DNA from: Pseudosulfitobacter sp. DSM 107133
GTDB taxonomy: Bacteria; Pseudomonadota; Alphaproteobacteria; Rhodobacterales; Rhodobacteraceae
NCBI RefSeq assembly: GCF_022788695.1
Contig: NZ_CP085155.1
Span: 62,001-126,000, forward strand
Reading direction: 5' to 3'
Length of the DNA: 64,000 nt
Position 1 is the first letter of the stretch. Each line of letters starts with the position of its first letter. The notes under the pieces are model-generated. The model was not told the origin of the DNA. It searched no databases and worked only from the letters and a program-made list of their open reading frames with translations. Positions 1-15,000 of the stretch are shown here, in pieces. The position numbers were made by a program, and so were the translations under genes.

Positions 1-3000
1 CAGACCCAGATCGCGCTGGATCTGCGCGACCGCATTCTGGCGTCGGATGATGCACCCGGAGCGCTTGTGGCCATCGTGGCCGATCCGAACCTGTGGGTTG
101 ATTTCTCGCTTGCGGGGCTGGAACAGGCGGGCATCTTGCGCGCCGAAGGCGACATTCCCCCGATCCGCGAGCGGCAGGAAATCCTGTCACTGATGGCGAC
201 ACTGGCCTCGGGGGTTCTGTTTGGTCCGGCGGGTCAGGATATTCGTTCGGACGGTGACATTCTGGGCTTCTTCGAACAGTTGCGCACGCTGTACGGCCAC
301 GACGAAACTCTGATGGCCGATATCGAATTCATGGATCCGCGCGAAAGCGATTGCTACACGGGCGAAATTCCGGTGCCTGCCCTGCCCGAATTTGATGACT
401 ATAATATGGGCCTGAGCAACGAGACCCATTTCGAAGCGGTGCGTATCTATTCGCCGTGGGTGCCATTCGAGGATCGCGGCGCGGCCCTGCCCGAAGATTT
501 CCTGATCAACGGTCCGGCGCCGGTGGATGGCTCGGGCTTTGAAGCGCTGAATTTTTCCGGCTACTTTGCCGATCCAGGGAATTCGGGGCGGCTTGCCTCG
601 ATGAACGGGCCGCAAACCTTCGAGACAGAGGGCTGGCTGCCCAGCACCGAAGCGCTGCCCTATACCATCAAGTTTGAAAACGACGGTGAATCCAGCGCAT
701 GGGCAAACCAGATCGAGATTGTCACCCAGCTTGACGACGATCTGGACCCGCGCAGCTTCCGGCTGGGTGACATTCGTATTGGCGATATTACCATCGACGT
801 GCCGGACGGGCGCTGGTTCTATACTGACGAGATTGATTTTACCGATACGCTGGGCTTTGTGGTGCGGGTCAGCGCCGGGGTTGACCTGTTTCAGGACCCC
901 GCATCGGCGCGTTGGGTGTTGCAGGCGATCGATCCGTTGACCGGTGAAAAGATTCAAAGCACCACTGCCGGGCTGTTGCCGCCCAACACCGATCTGGGCA
1001 AGGGCGCTGGCTTTGTCAGCTATACGGTGAAACCCGCCGAAGATGTCGAGACCGGCACCCGCATTTCGTCCTCTGCGCGGGTCGTGTTTGACACCGCCGC
1101 CCCCGAAGACACGCAAGAGCTTATTCAGGTGGTCGATGGTGCGGCCCCCACAACCCGCATGACGGCCGATCAGATCGAAGGCACTGACAGCTATGACGTA
1201 GTCTGGACCGCACAGGACGATGCGGGCGGGTCGGGGGTGAAACACGTCACGATCTATGTTGCGACCGACGGCGGCGACTTCAAGATCTGGCAGCGCAGGC
1301 TTGAGCAGGCCACGGGCCAGCTGGTCTTTGAAGGCGAGGCCGGCAAGACCTATGAATTCCTTGCGCTGGCCACCGATATCGCGGGCAACCGCGAACAGCC
1401 ACAGGACGGGTCGGCGGTTACGTCGGATGGCCAGCCGGTCAATCTGGGTGCCACGGCTGCGGTCGAGGGCACCACCGCGCCGAATTTCGGCATAGCGCCC
1501 GAACCGGTGATCCAGCCTGTCACCAATGATCTGTTCCGCATGGCGCTGGACAATGTCCCCTCGGCGGCCCCGCTCAGCAACCTGCCCGAGTTCTCTCAAG
1601 TGCTGAGCCCCTTCATCGGCACGTCGTTTGCGACAGGGTTCCAGACCTCGCAGGCCGGTATCGGCCCGATGGCCATTCTGGAACGTTCGAACGGCGATAT
1701 TCTGGTGTCGGGTGGGGTCAATCGCGGCTCGATCTTTGTGTTTGGGGCCGAGGGCGGCACCGCGAACACCGAAACGCTGCTGGTGACGCTGGACGAGCCG
1801 GTGTTCAATCTGGCCGAAGACGCGGCTGGCAATATCTGGGCCACCACGGGTGGCGGGGCGCTGTTGCAGATCGACGGCAGCAGCGGTGCGGTTCTGGGGC
1901 GTTACGGCGACGGTCTGACATTGGGGCTGGCGATCGAAGAGGCGACCGGGCTGATCTATGTCGGTACAAATTCCGGCATCGTGACCTTTGATGCCGTCGC
2001 CAAGACCTTTACCCAATGGAGCCGCGACGAAGGTTTGCGGGTTGGCGCGCTGGCCTTTGACGATCAGGGCACGCTTTGGGCGGTGACATGGCCGGACCGC
2101 GCGCAGGTCGTCAGCTTTACCGAGCGCAAACGTGCCGAAACACGGTTGGAGTTCAGCAGCCAGATCGATTCTATCGCCTTTGGTCAAAAAGGAACCGCTC
2201 TGGCGGATATGCTGTTCGTGTCCGCCAACACGGGTGCTGTGTCCGGCACCGGTGAGGCTGCCGAGGGTTCGGCACTGACGATGGTGGATCTGGAAACCCT
2301 GCAACGTGTGGACGTGGCGACAGGCGGCACGCGCGGCGATGTGTTGATTGCCACGTCGGACGGGCGTGTGCTGATCAGCCAGTCAAACCAGGTGGACGTG
2401 GTTGCGCCGTCCTATGCGCCCAGCGTCATTGCCACAAATCCACCTGACGATTCAGTGGTGCCGCTGCCGCAATCGGTGCTGGCGGTACGGTTCGATCAGG
2501 ACATGTTTGTGGGCGACCCAAATCTGGACACCTCGGTTCTGAATCTGGACAACTACACGCTGACCGGTGCTCTGAACGGGCCGGTTTCGCCCACGGCGGT
2601 GATCTATGACACGAACAGCCGCACCGCGCTGGTCAAGGTCGAAAATCTGGCGGCGGACACCTATACGCTGACGGTCAAGGGCAGCGTGGCGTCGTTGCAA
2701 GGGCTGCGCATGGGGTCGGATTACCAGACGCGGTTCCAGGGCATTCAGGACCTGTCTGCCTTTATCCAGATCGAGTTCGGGGCGACACGCTATAACCGGG
2801 CGCTGGGAACCGTGTCTTATGATGTGTTCCTGACCAACACCGGCGCAAATGATGTGATCCTGCCGGTGTTGCTGACGCTGGACCCTGAATCAGGCTATCC
2901 CGGTATCCCCGGCGATGCGCTGGGGCAGACGGATCAGGGATTGTGGCTGATTGACCTGTCCGCGACGCTGCCGCCCGATGGCCGTCTGGCCGCCGGTGCG

Positions 3001-6000
3001 TCGACGCGCGGCGAAACCGTGGCCATTGTCACGCCCAACCGGCAGCGGGTGCAGTTTTCGGTTGGCATCGCGGCCTCGACGGGGCCAAACCGCGCGCCGG
3101 TCATCACATCCGAGGTGCCGGAAACTGCCAAGGTTGGAGAGCCCTTCGTTCACCAGATTGTGGCGCAGGATCCCGATGGCGAGGCGATTGTATTCCACCT
3201 GCTGGACGGTCCCGAGGGCATGACGCTGGATGCGGCCACAGGAAACATCAGCTGGACACCGCTGGAAAACACCAGCGCCGACCAAGCCGTCACGGTGCAA
3301 GTCTTTGACGCGCGCGGCGCGGTGACGACCCAGCGGTTCGTGCTGGCGGTCGAGGGCGGCAATCAGGCCCCCGAATTCCTGTCGATCCCGCAGGAACTGA
3401 CAGCCAGCGAAGGCGACCTTGTCGAATTCGAACTGGTCGCGGCGGACCCTGATTTTGGGGATGTTGTCACATGGATCGACGATCTGCCCGAAGGGGCGGT
3501 CTATGATGCCGACCGCCGCGTGTTCTCTTGGCAGGTGGGCTATGATCAGGCCGGCACCTATGCGCTGACCGCGCGCGCCTCTGACGGATTGCGCGAAATT
3601 TCGTCGACGGTGAACATCCGTATCGCCCAGCAGGACCGGCCTGTTTCGTTGCAAGTGCCCGGCAACATGATCGCGGCCGAAGGCGACCGCATCCGGTTCA
3701 ACCTGCGTGCCGATGCCGAACCGGGCCTGCCGCTGTCCTTCGGGGTCGTCAATGACACGCTGCCGTTCGGGGCAAAGCTGAATGCGGCCACCGGCGAATT
3801 CGAATGGACTCCGGGCTTTACCCAAGCCGATACCTATACGGTGCTTTTCGCGGTCTCTGATGGCAAGGGTGTTGCTGTACGCGAAATGACCATCGAGGTG
3901 ACCAATGCCAACGGCGCGCCGGTCTTTGACAATTTCGACGGGCTTCAGGTGTACGAAGGGCAGCAATTTGCGCTGCGGGCCTTTGCCTTTGATCCCGACA
4001 ATCCGTTCTACGAACCCGGTTACCGCAATCTGGAAGACGAATTCACCGAAATCGGATCCGCGCCGAAAACCGTGCAGGTCGAGGTTGTCGGTGAGGTGCC
4101 GGACGGCGCTTCGTTTGATGCCGAAACATGGGAGCTGCTGTGGACTCCCGGTGCGGATCAGGCCGGAGACTACCAGATTGAATTCCGCGCAACGGATGAC
4201 GGGGACGGCACGGGAACGCCTGCGGTCACAACGCAAACCGTGTCCATTACGGTGCGCGAACTGAATCAGGCACCGGTGGTGTCAGAACCTGCCAACGTAA
4301 CCATCAACCGCGCCGAGGTGCGGGACATTCCGGTCTCGGCAACGGATGCCGACGGCGATCCGATCACCTTGCTTTTGCAAAGCGAATTGCCCGGTTTCCC
4401 GCTGCCGGATTTCATCAGTTTTGTTGACAATGGCGACGGCACCGGCGTGATCCGGCTGGCGCCGGGCGTCGGTGATCGTGGCGAACATGTGATCCGGCTG
4501 GTGGCACATGATGATGGTGGCGGTCAGGGCATCCAGCGCGGCGATCTTTATACCTTTGTCGTCGATGTGGTCAGCGACAATGAGCCCCCCGAATTTGCCT
4601 ATCAGGGCAATGTGGTGGCGGTTGCAGGCCAGCAGTTGCAGCTGGAGCTGAACGCCACCGATCTGGATCAGGACGCACTGCAATTTGCGCTGTCGGGCCT
4701 GCCTGCGGGTGCGGTGCTGACGGCTGATCCGCTGATATACGGGCGTGCGCTGCTGACCTGGACACCAACTGCGGCGCAGATCAGGACCCATCAGGCACAG
4801 GTCAGTGCAACAGATACAGGAGCCGACGGGCTGACCGATCCGGCCACGTCGACCTTGCAGTTCGGGATTGTGGTGCGGGCTGCGAATGTGGCCCCCGTGC
4901 TTGATCCTTTTGGTGTTATCAAGGGGCTTGAAACGCAACCCCTGTCGGTGACCTTCAAGGCACAGGATGGTGACGGCGACGCGCTGACCTATTCTGCAAC
5001 CGATCTGCCTGCGGGGGCCGCATTTGATCGCGCAACCGGCCAGCTGGACTGGACGCCGACGCCCAATCAGGCGGGCAGCTATCAGGTCAATGTGACGGTG
5101 TCGGACGGCAGTGCGCAAAGCACCGAAACCGTGACAATCGAGATCGGCGAACAGAACCGCGCGCCGGTCTTTGTGCCGATGATTGCGCAACTGGGCCGCG
5201 ACCGCGCCGAGATCAGGTTCAGCGTTGTCGCGGATGATCCGGATGGCGATGCGGTCGAACTGTCTGTCATCTCGGGTCTGCCCGAGGGGGCGGCGTTTTC
5301 TGTCGAGCGTGGCGAATTTGTCTGGATTCCGCAATATGACCAGACGGGCACCTATACGCTGACCCTTGCGGCGACCGACCCGTCGGGGCTGACGACGCAG
5401 ATGGCGGTTGATGTGATTGTTGCGGATGTAAACCGCGCGCCGGTGCTGCAAGCCTCTGACCGCGCTTTCCTGATTGGCGAGGAAAAATCCTTTGCGCTTG
5501 AGGCCAGCGACCCCGACGGCACGGCGCTGACATTCCGCGCGCTTGACCTGCCGGACGGGGCCGTTCTGGATGCCGAGACCGGAATAGTCACATGGACACC
5601 CGGACCGGCGCAGTCCGGTGATTACTATGTGACCTTCCTTGCCAGCGATGGCGACATCGAAGCGCGCCAGACCATCGTCATGCGTGCGTCGTTGCAGCCG
5701 ATCGCGCCGACGGTGCGGATCGAACTGACGCCAAGCTTTGCCGCGATACCGGGGCAGTCCGTGCTGGTGCAAGTGGTGGCCGACAGCCTGTCGGACATCA
5801 CCGGTGTGCGTCTGTTTGCGGACGGTGTCGCGGTTGCGATGGATGCTCAGGGCCGTGCGGTTATCACCCCCGAGGCTGCGGGCAAGATCCAGTTGCGGGC
5901 CGAAGCCACCGATGCGGATGGCGTGACGGGTGACGCGGAACTGCCGCTCAAGGTGCGCGACCCGTCGGATCGCATGGCGCCTGTGATCCTGTTCGAGGAC

Positions 6001-9000
6001 CTGCTGAGCCTTGCGCCGCTGGAAGGGGTCGTTGAGGTCGGCGGGCTGGTGACGGATGCCAATCTTGATTACTGGCGGCTGGAGCTGCGCAGTGCCGATG
6101 GCGCCACGCTGTTGCAGACCATCGGGTCGGGCGAGGAACAGGTTGGCGGCCTGCTGGGCGCCCTTGATACGCGCGCATTGCTGAATGGATTTTACAGCCT
6201 GAGGCTGGTCGCGGCTGATATTTCGGGCCGGATTGTGCGCGAGGATGTGCGCATCGAAGTGCGCGGCGACACCAAGACCAACCGCCATGTCACCAGCCGC
6301 ACCGACATGGTGTTCCAGCTGGACGGTGCCGCGCTGGAGATCACCCGCCGCTATGACAGCCTGTCCGGACCGGATCGCGATTTCGGCCTGTGGTCTGCCG
6401 GTTTCGATCTGGATCTGGACCTGAACGTGACCGCATCCGGGCGCGAGGCCTACGGGATTTACACGCCGCTGCGGTCGGGTGACCGGATGTATCTGACCAC
6501 GCCGGATGGCGAAAGGGTCGGGTTCACCTTCAAACCCGTGGCCGAACTGGTCGGCCCTGCAACATTCTATCGCCCTGAATGGGTCGCGGACAGCGGACAG
6601 GACTGGCAGATCCGGTCGGTTGACATGCTGCTGCGCAAATCCGGCGGGCGTTTCTATGCCTCGGCGGATTCATTGCCCTATAACCCGACCGATCCCAACA
6701 TCGGCGGCGGCCAGCCGTTCGAACTGAAATCGCCTGACGGGCGGACCTATTATGTCTCAAGCGGCGGGCGGGTTCAGGAAATCCGGCTGGGTGACAAGCG
6801 CCTGTTTGTGGGTCAAAGCGGGATCACCGCTGCAAGCGGCGAGGTGCTGTCGTTCCTGCGCAACGCCGAGGGGCTGATTTCGCGCGCGACCACGCCGGAC
6901 GGGCGGGCCCTGGTCTATACCTACGGCGAGAATGGCGATCTGCTGAGCGTGCGGGCCTTGGACGACGGGTCTGGCGCACGCTACGGCTATGCGGACGGGC
7001 GGCTTGTCACTGAAACAGAGATCGGCGCGCAGGGCACGGCGATCCGCTATGGTGCCGATGGCACCGTGACCCAGGCGCCGATTGCCGAAGATCTGGGCGG
7101 TTTGGGGCAAGTGACCGGACGGGTGATTGCCGCGCCGGGCGGCGCTGCGCAAACCTCGTATTCCCTGACGGTGCGCGACAGCGAGATTGCAAGCGCGGCG
7201 GGTGGCTATCTGATCGTGTCGCTGCGTACCAGCACCCAGGACACGACGCCGTCGCTGGCCGGTGCCAGCCTGCTGGGGCTGGAACGGGCCAACGGACAGA
7301 CCACGGCGCTGTATCGCATCGACACGGCCGGTTTGTACCGGCTGGACGTCAGCGGGGAGGCTGCCTTTGATCTGACCGTATCGGTTGCGGGCGACCTGAA
7401 TGCAGATGGCGCGGTGAACGGCACCGACAGTGACCTGCTGCGCGCGGCAGGCGCGGGCAGCGACATTGACGGAAACGGCACCACCGATGTTCTGGACCGG
7501 CAGGTGCTGAACGTCAACTTTGGTGTGCGGCGCAATGCGGCACCGGATGTGGCGGCGGTGTTGCCGGTGCCCTTTACCCACGTCGATCTGCCGGTCCTTG
7601 TGGCGCTGGACGACATTGCCACCGATCCCGACGGCGATCCGGTGTTCTTCCGTGTGTCCAGCAGCGAACATGTGACCGCGCGGTTCACGCCCGATGGCGA
7701 ATTCCTGCGGATCACGCCGAACCTTGGTTACAGCGGCGCTGCCAGCATCACGGTGGTGGCCGATGACGGCTTTGCCGCGACCAGCGAAATCACCCTTGAT
7801 ATCAATATCTCGGATGCAGCGCTGACCGAGCTGCAATTCCTCAAGCGGCGGTTCATCTTTGACAAGCCGGGCGAGGTGACAGATCTGGTTGTTGTCGGGC
7901 AGTTCGCGGATCAGTCCGATGTGATCCTGCCCTTCGACTATGTCACCGTGACCGCAGAGAACCCCGATATCATCAAGGTCAGCGGGTCGGGGTTGATCAG
8001 CGGGCTGGCCTATGGCGATACCTATATCAGCGCGGAACGGGGCAATGTTGCGGCGGCTACGGCGGCTTCGGTCGGCATTGCCGAGGATGGCAAGGGGGCG
8101 ATTGCCCAGTTGTTCGGTATCGACGCCTATCCCGATACGGTGACCATCCTGCCCGATGGCGGTTCGCGCCAGGTTGTGACATCGCTGGGCACCTTGGGTA
8201 CGCAGTTTATCGGCGGAGCCGAGGGCGTGGTTTATGTTTCGGGCAACCGTGACATTGTCACCGTGACCGAAGCGGGCCTGATCGAAGCGGTTGGCGCGGG
8301 CGATACCACGGTAACGGTCATTTACCGCGGGGCCGAAGAGGTGCTGAGCGTGACGGTTGCGCCGCCGGTTCTGGGCAACACCGCGCAGATCGGGGCCGAA
8401 GGCGGGGCATTGCGCACAGATGACGGCATCGAAGTTGCCTTTGGCAAGGGCCAGCTCAGCGGGTCTGCGACCGTGACAGTGACAACGCTGGGCGAAGCCG
8501 ATCTGGAAATCGCCGTGCCCCCGGATTTCGATTTTATCGGGGGGGCCACGCTGGACATCGCCGAAGGCACCTTGGACGGCACCATCCAGTTTGCGACGCC
8601 GGTGAACGGGGCAGCTGCGCCGGGCGATCAGGTCATTTTCTTTGTGCAGGATGATTTCACCGAGCGTACCAACGGCGAATACGGCAAGATCTGGCGCATG
8701 GTCGACAGTGGCACCGTTGACGAAAATGGCATTGCGCGCACCGCGTCGCCACCGTTCCCCGGCCTGTCCGAGCGTGGCAACATCATTGTCGCCAAAGCGA
8801 ACCAGCCGATGCTGGACGCGTCGCTGTATCTGCCCGCATTGGCGCGCGGTGCGGTGGCGGTCATTCCTGGCATGCTGATCGGCCTGGCCGTGGGTGGCCT
8901 TGGCGGCGCATTGGTGGGGCTGGGGCTGGTCGCCGGTGCCAGCTATGTCGGGTTCCAGATGACCCCGGCCAAGCAACGCATCGACGCCTATGCCGATTAT

Positions 9001-12000
9001 CTGGATGGCAAGGACTGGGCCAAGACACAGATCGAGGTTGAAGCGCCCGAGAACACCACAGGACGGTTGAACCTGACGGTCAAGGTGCCCGATACTGCGT
9101 TTTCGAACGCCCCCGGGGCCGCGCCTGCAATCAGCGAGGCAGCCGTGGCACGCAAGGCCGATGGCAGCGCCGAACTGCGGATCACGGGGTCGAAGTTCTT
9201 TTACGGCGCCAACAATCCGAACAGTGGAGAATTCGGCAGCAGGCTGCGCGATGGCAGGGTCAAATTCGATCTGGGTGGCCACGCGGTCTATGTCGCGGGT
9301 ACGCAATTCAGGGAAGTCGCAGAGAACCTGACCGACGAGGGCGGCACATTCGTGCTGGATATCCCCGACACCATTCTGGCGACCAAGGCTCGCATCACTT
9401 TCGAGCGCGCCGAACCCGGTGGTGCAGCGGATGCGGCTGGCAAGGGCGGCTGGAGCAGCACGAACAAGCCGACGTTCTCGCAAGAGATCAAGGTATCGAA
9501 CACGCGCGGATACGGGGTGATCGGCGGCACCAAACAAAATTCTGCCACCGGCATCCCAAGCCACACCATGCTTCAGGTGTTTGATATCCTGCCCGCCAAC
9601 GTCCCCGTGCAGGACGATCCCAACCCCAATGATGGCGTCTTGCCCGAAAAGACCGAGCTGGTGTCGGATGTCTATCTGTACAACGGTCTTGCTGCGATCG
9701 CCGGCTGGCCCAATGACGCTGTCGTCGCGGGGGATCTGTCGGCGGCTTATGTCGCGACCTATGATGGCATTGCTGTCGTGGATATGCTGACGCTGAAACA
9801 ATTCGACGTTGACCCCGAGACCGAGGGGGTCAACATCATCACGGTTCCGGGCAAGCGCGTTGACAAGCTGGCCCTGAGCGGGGACGGCAATTTCCTGTTT
9901 GCAGCGGGGCAGGGCAAGGTCTTTTCGATCGACCTGCGTCCGGGGTCTTCGGATTATCTGCAATACCGCCAGATCACGATTCCGATGCCGGATGACGTGC
10001 GTCAGGCCACCGGCGGGCTGATCAATGACATCGAACTGTCGGCAGAAGGCAAGAAGCTGTATGTTGCAGTGCCCTATGGCAACATCTTTGGCGACGGTGG
10101 CTGGGGCCGCAGCAATGGCACCAAGGGCGTGATCCATGTGATCGACGTGGAACGGCCCAAGGCCGATGCCACCGGTCCCACGACCTATCTGACGATCATC
10201 GAGACGCTTGAGGGTTATGTCGATCCTTATGACATCGCGGCCAGTTCGGATGAAAACAAGCTGGCCTTTGTCGCCCGTGGCGAACGGTCGGACGGGTTCT
10301 ACACGATCGAAGTCACCAACGCCGATCCGGCCAGCTATAGCGCCAATGTGCGCAAGCTGCCCTCGACGCTTGAAACAGGCGACACGTTCCGACGGTCGCT
10401 TGAGCTGAACAAGGGCAGCATCGGCGTGCGTTATAACGGCTACGTCATTCCCTATACGTCGATCCTGATTGACGACTATCTGCCGCTGACAAGCCAGCGC
10501 TATGATCTGGACATTCGCAACCCTGTGGCCGTCGAGATTGCGCCGGACCTGTCCTATGCCTTTGTCGCGGATTACGACCTGTCGCGCTATCTGACCTTTG
10601 GCGACTCGGTGCTGGCCTACGAGATCGAGCGGCGGCACGAACTGGGCAACAATATCGGGCTGATCCGCAATCCGTTTAACATGGAAAAGAGCGATTGGGA
10701 CAAGCTGAGCAAGACCTATAACTATGGCTCGGCGGCCCATGTGGGCACCACAATCCCGATCCCTGACCAATATTTGCAGGAAATCGTGTTGCGTCCCGAC
10801 GGCACCCAGCTGATTGCCAACTTCCGCAAGTCGGGGGCGCTGGTCACGTATCAGGTCGATAAACTGATCGAAGCCTCGGACAAGGGGTGGGACGGCAACA
10901 AGATCACCCGCAACCGGACCTTGCCGGTCGATCTGGAGCGCGGGCTCTACGGGATTGGCGACGCAGTTGTGCGCGAAGAGATTTTCGGCGATCCGCTGGA
11001 TGTCGTGTTTTGGGGGCGTGGTCTGGATTTGCAGGTCGAGGTCGGGCTGAAACTGGTCAATCCCAAAGGCGAGATTGTCGCCAACGGCGAGGGTGCTCTG
11101 CCGCTGAAGTTCGAGGTTCACCTTGATCCGCGCAAGATCGGCAAGACCCAATTCCTGATGAACCTGTTTGTCAGCACCCAAGCGCCGGGCGAAGGGTTGT
11201 TCCCGCAGGATCCGTATCGCGAGCGCGGTTTCTGGGGCCACTCCAAGCCGGACGCGCGTGAGGATTACCACGAATTCAGGCTGATCAATTCGCCCGGGAA
11301 CAACGCGAATTTCGCCTTCCTGTCGGGCAAGTATTACACGCTGAAGGCCGACGGAACGATTGACCATACCAAGACCCGCGATCTGAAGCAGGCGGACGTC
11401 GCTGACGGCGAAAAGCCCGAAAATGCCATTGTGATCGAGGTCGATCCCGGGTTCCGGCGTCTGCTGACCGGCAGTCAGGATTACTACTGGGGCGTCGAAG
11501 TGCCCAGTGCAGGCGGCACGCTGCGCGACTCGGTCAAGTTCCGTACGGCCAAGGTGACGCCCGAGGATACGCCCTATTCCACGGTCAACGTCCTGACGCA
11601 CGGTTTTCAGGTCGAAGGCATCCTGCCCGACTACGCCAACACCCCCCTGAATGAAGACACGCTGAAAGCCTGGCTGGAAAACGCCGAGGTGATTTCGCAA
11701 GCGTCGGGTGGTGGTGTGATCCTTGTTTATAACCGTCAGACCGGCAAATTCCACGAATACCGGACCGAAGAGGTCGATGGCAGAAAGATCAACAAGGACA
11801 CGGCCTATGATATCGGGTCTGTCCCCAAGGGGCAGGCGATTACGCTGGTCATGGATTGGTACCGCGAGAGCAACCTGTCAGACAGCGGATTTTCGGAAGC
11901 GGCGGCAGATGCGTTCTTTGCGTCGCTGGTGCAGTTGAATCAGGACAGCGGTAACAAGCTGTTCAAAAGCCCGGTTCACTTTATCGGGCACAGCCGGGGC

Positions 12001-15000
12001 ACCTCGGTCAATTCCGAGGTCATCCAGCGTTTGGGGGTCCATTTCCCCGAAAACGGCGCCGCGAACGACATTAATATTCACATGACCACGCTGGACCCGC
12101 ACGAGTTCAAGCAAGACAGCCTGAAAGTCGAGTTCGAGAAGATCATCAAGAACTACCTGACAGCGGCCAAGCTGGTCGGCGTGGCGACATCTTTTGTCAA
12201 CCCGCCGCTTGGCGCGTCTATCCAGCGGGTCGTGAACGCGGCGGAAACCGTGTTTGAAATCGTGCTGGATATTGCGGGTATCATGGGGCTGCAACTGCGC
12301 GAGATCCAGTTCAACGACTTCAAGGACCCCAATGTTCAGGTCTGGAGCAACGTCAACTTTGCGGACAACTATTACCAGTCAACGGCGACGGAAAGCTTTG
12401 GGCCTGTCGCGTCGAAGCTGCCCACGTTCATCCCCACAACAACGCCCAACGGCACCTCGATCCCGACCACCAAAGACGGCCCAACTTTTGTGCCCAGCAA
12501 GCACGGCAACGGCAAGCCCGACATCGAGATCAGCTTTACCAACAAGTCCAGCGCGGGCACGGTTCAATATCCCAAGGTGCCGGGCTTTATCGAGGACAGC
12601 ATTACCGCAGGCCCCCATTCGCGGATCACCAACTGGTATCTGGGCACTGCCGATGTGAACGCGCGCTATGTCGTTGGCCAGACCGTGCCGCGCACCGTCG
12701 GGGATCAGGGGCTGGTGATCGGATCAACAGAAGATCCGGGCTTTATCGAAACACTGGGCAATATCTTTGGCGAGGAATTCACCACACAACCGTGGTACGG
12801 GGTTGATCCGGTAGCGTTCAGCGATGGCAAATGGGCCAGCTTGAAACCGCATTTCACAAAGTATTTCCAGAATGCCGACGTTAATCCGGGTACGACGGGC
12901 AGAAACTCGACGCGGACAGAAGCAACAGGTTCGGGGTTCTATTTCTCGGTTGTTGCAGGTGATCCTGATGTGCTGCCCAAGGAAAGCGAACGCACGCGTA
13001 CCAAGCTGGATTTTGACAACACCGAAGTCGATCGTCCCAAAGTGCCGGTTTACCCCTACGAGGCGGTGCCAAGTGTCTTTAACGGTGATTTCAGCCATGG
13101 CACGCGCCACGCCTTGTCCGAGTACATCAAGTGGCTGCTGGATTCCGTCTACAAGGAAGTCACCGGCGGCAACAAGAACGCTGATGCGCTGAAAAAGTCC
13201 ATTCTGGACAAGACCGCCAGTTTCGGGGACAGCGCCAAGAAACTGGGCGCGCTTATTCCTCCGCTGCCGCCGGAACTTGGCCGGTTCCCATTGCAATATG
13301 ATTTGCCGGGCTGGTCGATGCATGGGGGTATCGAAGGCACGGCTGCGGATACGGCAGCCGGTCGGGCGGTCGACGAGGGCGTGTCGTTCACCTTTGATCT
13401 GTTCACCGAAAGCACGCCCGGCGGCATCGGATTTGACGGCCCCGTGGACATCACCGGCAAGTTCCTGGTGAACCAGAACCTGGCAAGCGAACTTGTTGAT
13501 GTGGTCGGGCGGGTTCTGAAGCCGTTGCTGGACAAGTGGCTGGAGGGTCAGCTTGAGCGCTTTAACGGCGGCAAATACGGGTCAAGTGCGACGCCCACGG
13601 ATATCAAGAAGAAGGCCGAACAGGATTACGCCGATCAACTGGGCGGGGTGCTGGCCGGCGATCCGAACAATCCGCGTATCGTCGACAAGGATGGCAAGCT
13701 GTTGCTTGGCTCGGACGATCTGGCGGCGAATGTTGGCGGCATCGTGAACTTTATCATCTCTGACGGCACCGCCGTGCGGGCGATGGCAACGGTTGTTGAT
13801 GTGGCGCTGCAATCCATCGCGGCAAATCCGGCGGTCAAGGAATTTGTCAAGGATTACAAAGGCCCCGGACTGACGCTGGTGGCGATTCTGGATCTGCCGC
13901 TGGACGAAACCAACGAAGACACGATCAAGGCGTCCCAAGATGCACGCAAAGCCGCGATTGGCGCCTTTGGGGATTACCTGAAGAAGAACCTGACGGTGTT
14001 CTTTACCCATATCTTCGGAATTGATACCAAGCCCGACTTCGGTTTGTTGATGGGCGGCACGCAAGCCCTGAAAGAGCTGTTCAAAACCTTTGTGCCAGAA
14101 GGGTCGTTCAACTTCTTCGGAACCGAGATCAATCCGGTCGAGACTTTTGAAAAATATCTGGACAAAGTGGGTCAGCTGGACAAGATCACCCACAACCGGA
14201 TGTATATTCCGTCTGATCGCAACTATCTGAAATTTGACGTCTTTTTCCCACTTAACGTGAACGACGACATGCAGATGACGGCGGTGTTCACCGACATGGA
14301 CGGCAAAACCCATACGGCGGTGGCGGAAAAACAGCTCGACAACGGCGCTATCGAACTGGGCGATGCCTATACCTTTGACCGTCATTTCTTTACCCGAGAG
14401 ATCGCGACATTCCGCATACCGGACGAGGTGAAGGGCAAGGTTGCCAGCCTGACGATCACCAACAACGGTCTGGAAAAGAAACCGGCCGATAATTTCGGAG
14501 ACCTGGCCGTTGATCTGCTGGAAGGGTTTACATTTGTCGGCAACGCGCTGAGTGCGATCATCATCATTGACGATGTGCGCCTGACAACGACCGCGTCGAA
14601 CCAGACCGCCGCCAGCATCGGACCGGGCGCCGAGGCGCTGCCGCTGGTGCAGGCGCAGGCGCTAGCCGAGGTTGCAAAGGGCATCTGGGTGGAAAGCGCG
14701 CTGGTGCCCGGTGCCGAAGACTTGCTGAGGGATGTCATCATTCAGGTGGGCGATCTTGAAGGGGCCGCGCTGGCGCTGGCCGATGGTAAAGTGATCACGA
14801 TCGACATGGACGCCGCCGGCAACGGCTGGTTTGTCGATCAGACCCCGCTGGATCAGGTCGAATTTGCCGCCACCGCAGACAGTCATGTCTATATTGCCGG
14901 TGCGGGCAGCGACGCATCTGGCCGTGTTGATCTTTTGACCGTGCTGATGCACGAAATGGGCAACGCCATGGGGCTGGCGGATCATGTCGATCCGACGGGC

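Noticed and set aside
187..2304. Minus-strand open frame of 705 codons, and similar ones at 2890-4236 and 4282-6288
   Set aside because: Low-complexity translations without recognisable motifs, fully opposite clear coding sequence.
6757..11754. Minus-strand open frame of 1,665 codons opposite the giant gene
   Set aside because: The translation is rich in Arg, Gln, His and Asp with no domain or repeat pattern. The plus strand shows clear protein modules. Long antisense frames are expected opposite GC-rich genes.
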